Shown here: piece after piece, positions 1 to 9,413 of the stretch
How the letters are laid out: each line of letters opens with the position of its first letter
How positions within the stretch are numbered: position 1 is the stretch's first letter
Virus record (IMG/VR): IMGVR_UViG_3300047379_000201
Location: 1 to 27,119 of that record
Source of the DNA: a virus
Strand: one strand, 5' to 3'
DNA length: 27,119 bases
Notes under the pieces: generated by a model
The model's input: only the letters and a program-made list of their open reading frames with translations
Database searches by the model: none
What the model was told of the DNA's origin: nothing
Translations under genes and position numbers: made by a program

Positions 1-2635
1 CTACAATAATACCGTTTTCATCAAACATACTATTATATTCTATGTTAGCAAGTCTCTTTACTTCATCAGGTGATGCTGCTTTACCAAGGCGTTGTATCTC
101 ATCCATAGCACGGAAACGAGCTTGTGCATTAGCGACATTAGCACTTGTGTAACCATCAAAACCAGTAAATGTATTTGGAATGAATCTAAATACAGGGTCT
201 GCTTCCATTGCTTTAAGATTATCATATAAATCTACAACATATTGAAACCCATATCTACCATTATCAGCTTCAATCTGTGCAATTTTTCTGTACCCATCAA
301 TTTTAGCTTCATTCTTAATTACAAAATCTAACCTAGTAGCATCTTTCACACTGTTAGGATTTTGTGATGCTTTCATAAACATCTTACCAGCATAAGGTAT
401 TGCTTTTTTTTGTGTATCTAAGACAGCACTATAAGCCATCCAGCCACGTTGTACTGATTTAAGATCTTTACGCATTAAAGCACCTGTAAGATAACTTAGT
501 GGTTCTGCTACCATACCACTTAAATTACCATATAGAGCTTTAGCACTAGAAGTTACAGAAAACAAAGAGTTATAAAAATTACCTCTAACAGCTTGTGCTA
601 AAATATTAGGTGCTTCAGGATTACCATCAACAATTGGACGCCACCTAACAAAAGTATTTAGAATATCTTCATTCATTTTAGTGATACTATTGATCTTACC
701 ATCACTAGCCTCATATAACTCAAGAAATCCGTCAAGAACTTCTGGGTTATTTTCTTCTAAATACTGCCAGTTTTGGGTAAACCGATCACTTTCGTCTTGA
801 ATAATACGTAAAGCTTGTGGTGATTGTTCAATAATCTCTTTGTTTAGTTGTTCTGGTGTCTTACCAAATGCACGAACACGCTCACCTAAAGCCATGATAC
901 CACGTTTCTTATCTACATAATACTCGGTAGTTCTTTTTAATTGTTGTAGGTAAGCTAGGTTATCACGTACTTGTTGTTTAGCTTGATCAACAGCAGCTGA
1001 TCCTCGGTTAAGCCTAATACCTTCAGATAGATCAGAAATTTGACCAGCAATTGACGTGGCACTATAAGCTTGTGCTTTTGCAATATCCATACCAGTAAAC
1101 TGCTCAGCTTGATCATCGATCATCCTGAAGATACCTCTGTATCCTTCATCAGTTAATTCTTCCAAACCAAATTGATTTTTTACAATAACAGGATCAAGAA
1201 TCTTACGAATTTCATCTACACCAACAGTAGGGTCAAACAATTCAAGTACTAAGTTATCACCTTGTTCTTGAATTTCATCAAAACTAATTGCCCAATCAGC
1301 TGCATCAACACGATAACGATCAGCATCTTTCAGTTGTTTAGCAAGACCAACAGTAACTTGTTCGACACCACCTGGTGTATTAATAGCAAACTTACGTGCA
1401 GGTTCACTAATAAAGTTACCTAAACGACCATAAACTGATCCTTTGTTTTTTGCAACACGTACTGCATCAACACTAGCACCAATGATACCAAAATCATCCA
1501 AAGAACGCATCCCAACTTCATTCCAATCATAAACGTCGTTTACACCTTTCAGTGGGACGTTAGAATTAGGATTCATAGCTTGATTGTAGTAGCCAAGCTC
1601 ATCAAGATCTGCCTCTTGTTTAGCAGCATATCTAGAAAGTTCTTCTACTAAATCATCACTTTTAGCAGCTGGCTGCATACTATCGATAATTTTCTGTGCT
1701 TTTGATGTTTCACCTATAAGTTTAGGTTCTTGTATAATACCTGATCCAATTTCACCTAAACTACGTTTTAGGTTTCCTAAAGATCCTACAAAAGGAAGCA
1801 AAAACCCTAATGCTAAACCTTCATTAATGTTTTTAATACGTTTTTCATCTGAACTATCTTTATCTAATGTAGCAAAACTATCAGGAATAAAATCAAATTG
1901 TGCTGGTAATTTTGACGTTAAAGATTTGTATAGTCCAGATTTTTTAATAGAACCAGAAAGATTTTCACCTTCAGTTTCAGAACTGATAGCATCTACAAGT
2001 ACACCAGAACCACCTTCAATACCCCTAGTTCCAAGAAACTTCATAAAGGCAGTATTACCTAACCTATTGATTGCGTTACCAGCTCCAAGTAAATTAGTAG
2101 TTGCAAATTGTGCTCTAGTAGCCAGTCCCATACCAACACGTTGAAGAAATAATGTAGGCGCAATAACAGAAATAATGCTTCGTACAGTCTGCGCTAAATC
2201 ATTTTCGTACTTAGATGCTTTAGGGATTTGTAATCCTGTCTTAGACAGTAGTTTATTGGCAAAATCAGTTGGGAAGTCAATTAAACCTTGGACTTCTTTA
2301 AAGTCTAATTCTCTTCCTTCACGCTCCAAGCGTTCATAATCAATGTTTCCTTCAGGAGTCCTGTAAGGAGTGTTTGGTGCACCTACAAGTTTAGTAGGTG
2401 GTTGCTGTTCCGTTGGTACCTCACCCGTAGGTGCAGGTTGTTCAATTGTTGGTGTAGTTTGACCTCCCGTAGGAGGTTGTGTCTCTTGTTGTTGAAGCTG
2501 CTGTTCTTCTTCCTCATAAGAAGCAATTCTTTGTTGAATTTCTTCTATTTGTTCGTTAGTAAGTTGTAGATCAGCTTCTTGTTCATCTAACACATATTCA
2601 CTACCAACATTTGAATAATCTAATGGATCGTTCAT
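1..2635 (-). CDS. gp16: Internal core protein, gp16-like (partial, C-terminus outside window)
   Basis: I translated 878 open codons from the ATG at 2635-2633 to the window edge with no stop, beginning MNDPLDYSNVGSEYVLDEQE. The first 110 or so residues are acidic and rich in Gln, Pro and Thr, so probably disordered. Hydrophobic stretches follow (near TVRSIISVIAPTLFLQRVGMG and a later GLALGFLLPFVGSLG), then a long helical body. By position (last of the gp14-15-16 series) and size this is the T7 gp16 equivalent, the internal core protein ejected into the cell to help carry DNA across the envelope. T7 gp16 carries a lytic transglycosylase domain at its N-terminus; I see none here, and a hydrolase domain sits instead at the end of the preceding gene. 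There is no Shine-Dalgarno; the leader is A/T rich. The assignment rests on synteny more than on sequence. Confidence 0.8.
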   Translation of the reverse strand, partial: MNDPLDYSNVGSEYVLDEQEADLQLTNEQIEEIQQRIASYEEEEQQLQQQETQPPTGGQTTPTIEQPAPTGEVPTEQQPPTKLVGAPNTPYRTPEGNIDYERLEREGRELDFKEVQGLIDFPTDFANKLLSKTGLQIPKASKYENDLAQTVRSIISVIAPTLFLQRVGMGLATRAQFATTNLLGAGNAINRLGNTAFMKFLGTRGIEGGSGVLVDAISSETEGENLSGSIKKSGLYKSLTSKLPAQFDFIPDSFATLDKDSSDEKRIKNINEGLALGFLLPFVGSLGNLKRSLGEIGSGIIQEPKLIGETSKAQKIIDSMQPAAKSDDLVEELSRYAAKQEADLDELGYYNQAMNPNSNVPLKGVNDVYDWNEVGMRSLDDFGIIGASVDAVRVAKNKGSVYGRLGNFISEPARKFAINTPGGVEQVTVGLAKQLKDADRYRVDAADWAISFDEIQEQGDNLVLELFDPTVGVDEIRKILDPVIVKNQFGLEELTDEGYRGIFRMIDDQAEQFTGMDIAKAQAYSATSIAGQISDLSEGIRLNRGSAAVDQAKQQVRDNLAYLQQLKRTTEYYVDKKRGIMALGERVRAFGKTPEQLNKEIIEQSPQALRIIQDESDRFTQNWQYLEENNPEVLDGFLELYEASDGKINSITKMNEDILNTFVRWRPIVDGNPEAPNILAQAVRGNFYNSLFSVTSSAKALYGNLSGMVAEPLSYLTGALMRKDLKSVQRGWMAYSAVLDTQKKAIPYAGKMFMKASQNPNSVKDATRLDFVIKNEAKIDGYRKIAQIEADNGRYGFQYVVDLYDNLKAMEADPVFRFIPNTFTGFDGYTSANVANAQARFRAMDEIQRLGKAASPDEVKRLANIEYNSMFDENGIIV

Positions 2636-2643
2636 GTTGTTTT

Positions 2644-5472
2644 TTAATTAGTTAGTTCTTCTCGTGCAGAAATTAAAGCCGCACGTACTTGATCACGGCT
2701 AATACTAGCTTTATTTACACCATCTTCATAATAACTACGGCCATTTTTGTATTCAATTGAAGCAAATTCTTGAGACAATTGATCAATAGCTAATTCGATG
2801 TCATCACTATTACCTTGTAAATACTGACCAATAGCCTTACGACCAGGCTTATTCATAATGGTTGCTATAAACATCTTTTCTTGGTTTTCAAGAGTAAACT
2901 TAGCATCAGGAGGCAATCCTGCTAGTTTAGCAGCTTTTTCAGGATATAAAAATTGAAAAGCGCCAACTGCTGCTGAAGCACGTCCATCACTTAATTTAGA
3001 CTTTTGAAAGTCTACCAGTTCTGTAGCAATAGTCATATCTAACATTTCTGGATAGTTTTCGCTAGGGAACATTGAAGTAGCACTTCCTTCACCAGAACTG
3101 ACTAAATTTGCTAAACCACGTAATCCAGTACTTTGACCAGTCATACTAGCTCTCACAGGTAGGTTATTACGACCACCTTGACTATTAGTAATTTCAGCAC
3201 CAAGTCTGTTAGCTCTGTTAAAGGTACGATTGGGTATATCGTTATAGAGTTTTTGAACTTCTGGGGCTAACTGATATACAGCATCTTCAACAGGATTAAC
3301 TTCGTTTGCGACAACAGGCTCTCTCATAGATACCCTATTAACTGCACCTATGCTTGCATTATAAACTTCTCTAGGAGTCATAGGACGTTTAGTACGTTGT
3401 GTAATCCTAGATATTTTCATAATTTCAGCTGTATATTCTACGTTTAAAGGATCCTTTTGAATTTGATCTGAAATACGTTCGTAATCATTTTGATCCCCCA
3501 AAGCATAAGGCATGTTAATAACACTTGCTGCATTAAAGTTTCTATCTGCAAGCAGTTTGTCTAATGTTTTAGTACTTTCTTTATTTTGTTTCACTTGGGC
3601 TTTAATTTCAGCATTACCAAATAAATTAGGAAAGTTAGGTACATTGTTTGGTGAATCAGGATCTTTATAAAATAAATTTGTTTTATCGTTTGGTGCTTTT
3701 GCTAAGTACTCCTTTAGGTTATTTACAGAATATTCAGAAATAAATTCTCGTTTAACGCCTTTTTTTTCAGCTTCTAAAGCATATTCTTCTGCTTTATTTT
3801 GCATAGCAATTAACAGAAAAGTAGTTGTTGTATTAATACTACCATCAACAGTTGGATTAAAACCAGCTACAGAAATAGCTTTAGCTTTTAAACTTTTTAA
3901 AACTTTAGGAAATTCAGTACCAAACCTTTTGGCTTGTTGCTCTTTAAATATAGCCTGATATTTGGCCTTTGTAGCAGGGTTCTGTATCGTAGCTATTTCT
4001 TGTTCAGTAAGAGGAACTGTACTTGCAAGCCTCACAGCAAAAAGGTTTTCTTCTTTTTCAATATTTTTAGCAATTGCTACTTGTTCTGCTTGTATTAAAG
4101 TTTGTGGGTAAGGTACTCCAGGGAATTTTTGTGGCCATAAAGCTTTAAATGATTCAAATATCAATGGATCACGTTCGTCGCTTTCTTTATCAGTAAGGGC
4201 CATAAGCTGCGGTATCGCAACAAAACGTGTAAAATCTTTAGCGTTTTGTGTATACTCTGCTTGCTCATCAATTCTAAATTGACGTATACCTTGGTTACGG
4301 TCACGTAGAGCTTGTAAGTAAGCTTGCGAAGGTTTATTACCTCCTTTACCCCCAAAAACTTCACCAAAAGTTTTACCAAAACTAGGTACGAAAACATTAT
4401 TTATATCATCAATTGAAAAATTTGGTTCTCCAGTTCTAGGATCAACAGCTGAAAAAGCCGTATAAAACCTTTTAAGAGCGTTTTCTCTGCTAATGATAGG
4501 ATTAACTAGATCAGATTGCAAAGATGCACCCAACGTAGATACGTTTGTTCTTAGGAAATCAGCTTGTTCAGCTTGTTTTTGAAAATTAGCTGAAGTTTCT
4601 TTTGTTGAAGCATTATTTACAAGAGCATCCTGAATCCCTTTAACTTTTTCATAACCTTCTTGATAGTATCCAGGGTTTTTATCACTCAACCCTAATTTAT
4701 CAAGACTTGTTTCTAAAGAATATTGTGTAACAAGACCCATTTTGTTTGAGTCTTGTAAGGCTTCAATAGGAGCAAAACCTAATTCAGGGATTACAGCAGT
4801 GCTTTGTAGTAATTTTTTTGTATTAGAGTTATAAAATAATTCTAAAGCCTCATTTTTAAATGCTTGGTCATAGACAGCATTTCTACCAGGATTAGCGAAA
4901 AAATCTTTAGAAGCTTCCTTAGGTGTAATTTCTCCACTAGAAAGCCCTTCAAGTGTAAGTCCATCGAGTTTAGCAGTCTCTTCTGGACGAAGGCTTTCTA
5001 GATTTTTATACTTAACTTGTGCTTCTGGATTACTGTAAAAAGCATCTCTAGCGGCTTTCTGAGCTAACCTAGTTTGATCAGCAATCATCTGCTGGGTTCT
5101 TTTAGCAGAAATTTTACCAATAGTTTGACTGAAATCAATTAAACCAGTGACAACTTTTTCTAATTCTTCATTAGGATCTTTTCTATTTTGTATTGCAAAT
5201 CTTTCTTCAGCTTGAGATTTAGCTTGTTGCTGTTGTAGTGCTTGTTGTTCACTTTGAAAGTTACTTTCACGTTGAGTTGCCTCAGCAGCTTGGTTCTGCT
5301 GCATTGCCTGTAAATTACGTTCTCTTTGGGAGATTTCAGCATTACGTCTGCTTTCTAAGTTTCTAATTACTCTGTTGTTTTCTTCCTGCATACGAGTAAT
5401 ACCAGCACTACTTAGTTGAATAGGCTGAAATCCTCTTGGGTTTGTAGCAGGCTGGTATCGTAGTCGTGCCAT
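2644..5472 (-). CDS. gp15: Internal core protein, gp15-like, with C-terminal peptidoglycan hydrolase domain
   Basis: This 942-aa protein lies between gp14-like and gp16-like genes, the place of T7 gp15 (747 aa), an internal core protein ejected at infection. Residues 1-110 are a charged Gln/Glu/Arg-rich coiled coil; the middle is mostly helical with few recognisable motifs. Residues about 784-920 look like a muramidase or lytic-transglycosylase domain. LVSSGEGS has a candidate catalytic Glu at 795, SAAVGAFQF (to 841) matches the G-x-Y/F-Q-F substrate-groove motif of phage peptidoglycan hydrolases, and a later QEFASI segment is also typical. The domain would locally open peptidoglycan during DNA entry. 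T7 places this activity at the start of gp16, so the domain seems to have crossed a gene boundary. The structural role is well supported by context; the hydrolase call is by motif only. Confidence 0.85.
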   Translation of the reverse strand: MARLRYQPATNPRGFQPIQLSSAGITRMQEENNRVIRNLESRRNAEISQRERNLQAMQQNQAAEATQRESNFQSEQQALQQQQAKSQAEERFAIQNRKDPNEELEKVVTGLIDFSQTIGKISAKRTQQMIADQTRLAQKAARDAFYSNPEAQVKYKNLESLRPEETAKLDGLTLEGLSSGEITPKEASKDFFANPGRNAVYDQAFKNEALELFYNSNTKKLLQSTAVIPELGFAPIEALQDSNKMGLVTQYSLETSLDKLGLSDKNPGYYQEGYEKVKGIQDALVNNASTKETSANFQKQAEQADFLRTNVSTLGASLQSDLVNPIISRENALKRFYTAFSAVDPRTGEPNFSIDDINNVFVPSFGKTFGEVFGGKGGNKPSQAYLQALRDRNQGIRQFRIDEQAEYTQNAKDFTRFVAIPQLMALTDKESDERDPLIFESFKALWPQKFPGVPYPQTLIQAEQVAIAKNIEKEENLFAVRLASTVPLTEQEIATIQNPATKAKYQAIFKEQQAKRFGTEFPKVLKSLKAKAISVAGFNPTVDGSINTTTTFLLIAMQNKAEEYALEAEKKGVKREFISEYSVNNLKEYLAKAPNDKTNLFYKDPDSPNNVPNFPNLFGNAEIKAQVKQNKESTKTLDKLLADRNFNAASVINMPYALGDQNDYERISDQIQKDPLNVEYTAEIMKISRITQRTKRPMTPREVYNASIGAVNRVSMREPVVANEVNPVEDAVYQLAPEVQKLYNDIPNRTFNRANRLGAEITNSQGGRNNLPVRASMTGQSTGLRGLANLVSSGEGSATSMFPSENYPEMLDMTIATELVDFQKSKLSDGRASAAVGAFQFLYPEKAAKLAGLPPDAKFTLENQEKMFIATIMNKPGRKAIGQYLQGNSDDIELAIDQLSQEFASIEYKNGRSYYEDGVNKASISRDQVRAALISAREELTN

Positions 5473-5484
5473 AGTTAATTTTAA

Positions 5485-6846
5485 TTATTTATTGATAGCC
5501 TTCAAGAGTTCATCGAGCCCAGGTGGTGGTTTTGGATTAAAAGCTTCATAAACATTTGCACCTGCTGTAACAACCCCTAGACCTTGTTGAATGATATCAG
5601 AAGTTGAAGGTTGTCCTGAAGGTATAGGTGCTTGTGGTCCTAAAAGATCTTCAAAACTTACGTTAGGTGACGGTAAGAAAACTCGTTCAGGAGTGATTTC
5701 TGGATATGGTGCATATTCAAGTTGTGTTGGCATAACACCCACAGCAGCTTCAGCTTGAAGATCTTGGCCTCTTCTTTGCAACTCAATCGCTGCAATATCA
5801 CGTTCAGTTTGAGCAATACGGCTTTCTCTGTTAGCTTGTAATACTCTGTTATTAAATTCAGCTTCTTCGTTAGCAAAGCTAATAGCTTGATCAATTCTAG
5901 CAATATCAATGCCAACTTGTTTTGTTTGAAGACCTGCCGTAACTCTAGCAAATCTAGTTGCTTCATCAATTTTATTAATATTAAGATTAACACCAGTCTC
6001 TCTAACTGCTGAGTCAACATTTAGATTTAATAGTTGAATACCAGCACTACGTCTAGAACCTTTTAAAGCTGATTCTAATTGAGTCAAGGTTCTAAAGGAT
6101 TCAGCCTGAGCAGATTGTATACTTTTACCTCTTGACTTACCAGCTTGCCCTAAAGCAGCTTGACCTGAATCTTGGATTGCTTTAATAGAAGCAGCTTCTT
6201 TTTCAAAGGCAGTTCTATTGTAAAGATTTTTCAGTTCAGTTTGAATACTTTCAGTTTGAATACGTCTATTACTTTGTATACCAAATAAATTTGCTTGTTG
6301 TTGTAATTTATCAAGACCTAGATCAGTAAGTGTATTTTCAAACCCTGTTTTAATAGTTTCTAGTCTGACTTCTTGTGTTTCTCTATTTAAACCTTGGTTA
6401 ATTAATTCATTTTGAAGATCTGCATAAATAGCTTCACGTTGAAATGCTTGATCTATTTCAAAATCTTTGAAAGCAGCTTGTGTAGTAGCAATTGCTAATT
6501 CAGCAGCTTCTTCATTTAAACCTAATTGAGCTTGTGATATTCTTAACCTTTCGTTATAAGTAGCTAAAGAGGCTTCATACTGGAAATCTTGTATTTCTTT
6601 GTCACGTTCCCAACCTTTAACAGCAGTGTCAAAAGCATAATCTCTATTATTATAGTAATTTTCTTTTTCAATTGCATCTTTTTTTTCATTATAATCGTTA
6701 ATATCATTTGCTCTTCTTCGCGCATCTTTTCGTTGCTCTATTTGCGCTCTTTCTTGATCGTCGTTAGCGGCACTGTTGTTACCAAATAAAGTGGTTCCTA
6801 ATGCGGCTCCGGCACTCACGACTGCACCAATTGCTGCTGCTGGCAT
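5485..6846 (-). CDS. gp14: Internal virion protein, gp14-like
   Basis: This 453-aa protein follows tail tube B and precedes the gp15-like gene, the T7 gp14 position. Residues 2-25 form a Gly/Ala-rich hydrophobic segment (AAAIGAVVSAGAALGTTLFG) like those that let gp14-type proteins insert in the outer membrane after ejection. Residues 28-360 are almost continuous charged helix with many Gln, Glu, Arg and Ala, a long coiled coil. The last 70 residues are Pro-rich with a second small hydrophobic patch (GLGVVTAGANVYEAF). It is more than twice the length of T7 gp14 (196 aa). The start ATG lies 2 bases after the stop of the upstream gene. Function is inferred from position and the membrane-active N-terminus; sequence identity to T7 is not evident. 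Confidence 0.75.
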   Translation of the reverse strand: MPAAAIGAVVSAGAALGTTLFGNNSAANDDQERAQIEQRKDARRRANDINDYNEKKDAIEKENYYNNRDYAFDTAVKGWERDKEIQDFQYEASLATYNERLRISQAQLGLNEEAAELAIATTQAAFKDFEIDQAFQREAIYADLQNELINQGLNRETQEVRLETIKTGFENTLTDLGLDKLQQQANLFGIQSNRRIQTESIQTELKNLYNRTAFEKEAASIKAIQDSGQAALGQAGKSRGKSIQSAQAESFRTLTQLESALKGSRRSAGIQLLNLNVDSAVRETGVNLNINKIDEATRFARVTAGLQTKQVGIDIARIDQAISFANEEAEFNNRVLQANRESRIAQTERDIAAIELQRRGQDLQAEAAVGVMPTQLEYAPYPEITPERVFLPSPNVSFEDLLGPQAPIPSGQPSTSDIIQQGLGVVTAGANVYEAFNPKPPPGLDELLKAINK

Positions 6847-6848
6847 AA

Positions 6849-9413
6849 TTAAGCCCTCCTATAATATCGAGGTGAATAGTTTCCTTCCCACATCATCTCT
6901 ACAAGAGATACAGGATATGGATAATCACTTGTCATTTTTAATTCAAAGTTAGTGTTACGTTGATGGATAGGTACATTAAACTTATATTCAGGTTTTACAG
7001 GACTTGTACTAAATGCATAATCATCACTTAATGTTACCTCTTTAATTAAAGTCCATTGTTTAGAGCTACCTAATTTAGTTTCAAATACCAGTGGACCTGA
7101 TCTACCAGTAGATATTTTAATTCTAGCAATAGTTAATATAGCACTAAAGTCAACAGAGTTGCCATCTCTTCGTCTAAAATAAAATGTAGGTAATTGTACT
7201 TCAAAGTGATAGTTATAGCCAATAATAATACTATCAGCTGCATCGCTTAAATTTCCTACAGCTTCAAAATAGTTATAGTTTGTATTGGCTTCAATTTTAG
7301 GTGTTACTTCTACAAAAAAGCCTGCATCTTTATCAGGTTTACCGATTAAAAGTGCACCTTTTTTATTTTTGATAGGTTTATAAGGTGTGTAGATTTTAGT
7401 TACATTGTCAGTTGGGATATAAACAACTTTATCGATAATTCCATCAGGAGATTTTGGGAGTGAAAACAAATCAAGACATGGATTACCTGTTACAACAAAC
7501 TCATTATTAGAATCGAGTACAACAGAAACATCCCCTGTAGGTAACTCATTAACTGTAATTGAGTTTAACAAATACGCATCTTCTTGTTGTGTTACAACTA
7601 CAATGTCATCGTTTAAAACGTAAGCATCTTGAATAGTACCTGTTAATTCCCATTTTGTCCAAGCTTGAAATAGATCTTTTTCACCATCATTATAATAACT
7701 ATACATATAGATATAAGACGATTGTCTATCTATAAGAATAATGAAAGAGTTTTGTGGACTAGAAACTAATCTAGCAACAGTTTCAGGGATCCATTCAAGA
7801 ACAACTTTACTGATGTCTACAACAATAGGTGGTTGTTCTACATCTCGTAACTGCATACTAAATACTTTAGCATAATCAGGTACTTTGTTAACAAAACCTA
7901 CAGTAGTCCCAATATCTACAGGAGATATATTACTATCCATTTCATAGTTAGATACTGTACGGATAATAGAAGACGTAGGTGTCAATGTATTTGCATCAGT
8001 AGCAGATAAAATAAACTGCTGTCGATCACCAAATAACAAAAGACCTTGAGCTGTAGGTAAGACATCAAATAACGTAACAGGTCTTGTACTAGATACATTT
8101 AAATCAATAGGATCTGAAGCAATTTGTGTTAAAGCTGATTTAACAAAGAAGTTAAAAGGTTCATTAGCTACACTTAAGATTACATTATCTTCTGATAACA
8201 AACCAAATCTGTTGTTATAAAAAAATGTAGCCTTGATTGTTTTACCTATAAAGGAAGGTGCTGGACTTGTAATGTCATCACCAACTAGCCTACTTACAAA
8301 AGGTATAGGTTCAAATGTAAATTGATCTACACCATTAACTGTATTATTAAATACAAACCTATGTGGCATTGTGGATGCATCTAGTCCAGGTGAACCATCT
8401 CTAGCAATTGTTTCAAGCCAATAACCTTTACCACGTATTCCATCATAAGCTACATATTTAACATAGTAATCATCACTATCACTATTAGTATTTAAGATGC
8501 GTACGTTATGACCATCAAAAGATTCAGCAGGTAGTTCAGTTACATCATTAACTTGATCTAAAAATGCTTCTAAAGACTCATTATTAAAACCACCTCTAGC
8601 ATCAATACTAAATGCTAAGGGAGTACCAGTAACTGCACTGTAATCAGTTTTAACTGTATTAGTACCAGTACCACGTTTGATGACAATACTGTTGTTATAA
8701 CCTTCTAAATACCAAATACCATCAAAATTTGTATTACCTGCTGTATGTTCTGCTTCAATAGTATCTTTAATAGCATCAATTAAATGATGGTTAGTATTAA
8801 CATTAGAAGCATCATACAACAACATATCATTAAATGTTGTATTTGTTTGTGCTGCTACTTCTGCTACTACATCGTCTGTATTGTTAGCAGCAGCAGCAGG
8901 GAAGGTTACAGTATAATTGTAGCCATCAACAAGTGAAACTAATTTTAAAGTACCTACTGAATTAGCAAAAAAAGTACCAGCTGGTAGCATTGCTGTAACT
9001 TTAGTTTTGTTTGTAATGATTGTTGTATCTTGAATACTACGGAAATGAAAATCATCTGAAGTATTAGCGTTTGTTAAATACGAACCACCATTGTTTGTAA
9101 CATTACATGCTTTACCTGTTTCTGCATTCCAAGCATAAATATTAGAACCTTTAATAGCAGCTACATAAGAAGTGGTTTGACTGCGATCCAGAAAAAACCA
9201 TACAGCATCTTCTAAAGCAGCTTTATCATAAGCATTGTCGTCTGTATCTTTTAAGTGATCAATAAATTTCATACCAGGTCTTTTTAGTAGACCATAGGTA
9301 GGGTCAGGATAACCATTAATACATTCTGATACCTGACCAGCTAGTTTTTTGTCATCGTTTTGTTTAGAGACACCACCTAGAAAATTAGGTGATAGTTGGG
9401 TTACTACTGGCAT
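6849..9413 (-). CDS. gp12: Tail tubular protein B, gp12-like
   Basis: This 854-aa protein is a good match to the T7 gp12 family (794 aa), the nozzle of the short tail. The N-terminus is diagnostic: a QLSPNFLGGVSKQ segment followed by ECINGYPDPTYGLLKRPG, the conserved 'GVSxQ' and 'N..P....G...RPG' pattern at the start of the nozzle protein. The body is beta-rich and full of Asn, Asp and Thr, as expected for its propeller architecture. The end, GNYSPRYYRRA, has the usual basic C-terminus. Its ATG overlaps the stop of the tail tube A gene in a TAATG junction, so the two are probably translationally coupled, fitting their assembly as adjacent rings below the portal. Confidence 0.93.
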   Translation of the reverse strand: MPVVTQLSPNFLGGVSKQNDDKKLAGQVSECINGYPDPTYGLLKRPGMKFIDHLKDTDDNAYDKAALEDAVWFFLDRSQTTSYVAAIKGSNIYAWNAETGKACNVTNNGGSYLTNANTSDDFHFRSIQDTTIITNKTKVTAMLPAGTFFANSVGTLKLVSLVDGYNYTVTFPAAAANNTDDVVAEVAAQTNTTFNDMLLYDASNVNTNHHLIDAIKDTIEAEHTAGNTNFDGIWYLEGYNNSIVIKRGTGTNTVKTDYSAVTGTPLAFSIDARGGFNNESLEAFLDQVNDVTELPAESFDGHNVRILNTNSDSDDYYVKYVAYDGIRGKGYWLETIARDGSPGLDASTMPHRFVFNNTVNGVDQFTFEPIPFVSRLVGDDITSPAPSFIGKTIKATFFYNNRFGLLSEDNVILSVANEPFNFFVKSALTQIASDPIDLNVSSTRPVTLFDVLPTAQGLLLFGDRQQFILSATDANTLTPTSSIIRTVSNYEMDSNISPVDIGTTVGFVNKVPDYAKVFSMQLRDVEQPPIVVDISKVVLEWIPETVARLVSSPQNSFIILIDRQSSYIYMYSYYNDGEKDLFQAWTKWELTGTIQDAYVLNDDIVVVTQQEDAYLLNSITVNELPTGDVSVVLDSNNEFVVTGNPCLDLFSLPKSPDGIIDKVVYIPTDNVTKIYTPYKPIKNKKGALLIGKPDKDAGFFVEVTPKIEANTNYNYFEAVGNLSDAADSIIIGYNYHFEVQLPTFYFRRRDGNSVDFSAILTIARIKISTGRSGPLVFETKLGSSKQWTLIKEVTLSDDYAFSTSPVKPEYKFNVPIHQRNTNFELKMTSDYPYPVSLVEMMWEGNYSPRYYRRA

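Noticed and set aside
1827-2144. 105-codon plus-strand ORF
   Set aside because: It lies opposite the gp16-like gene, has low-complexity sequence, and all supported genes are on the minus strand.
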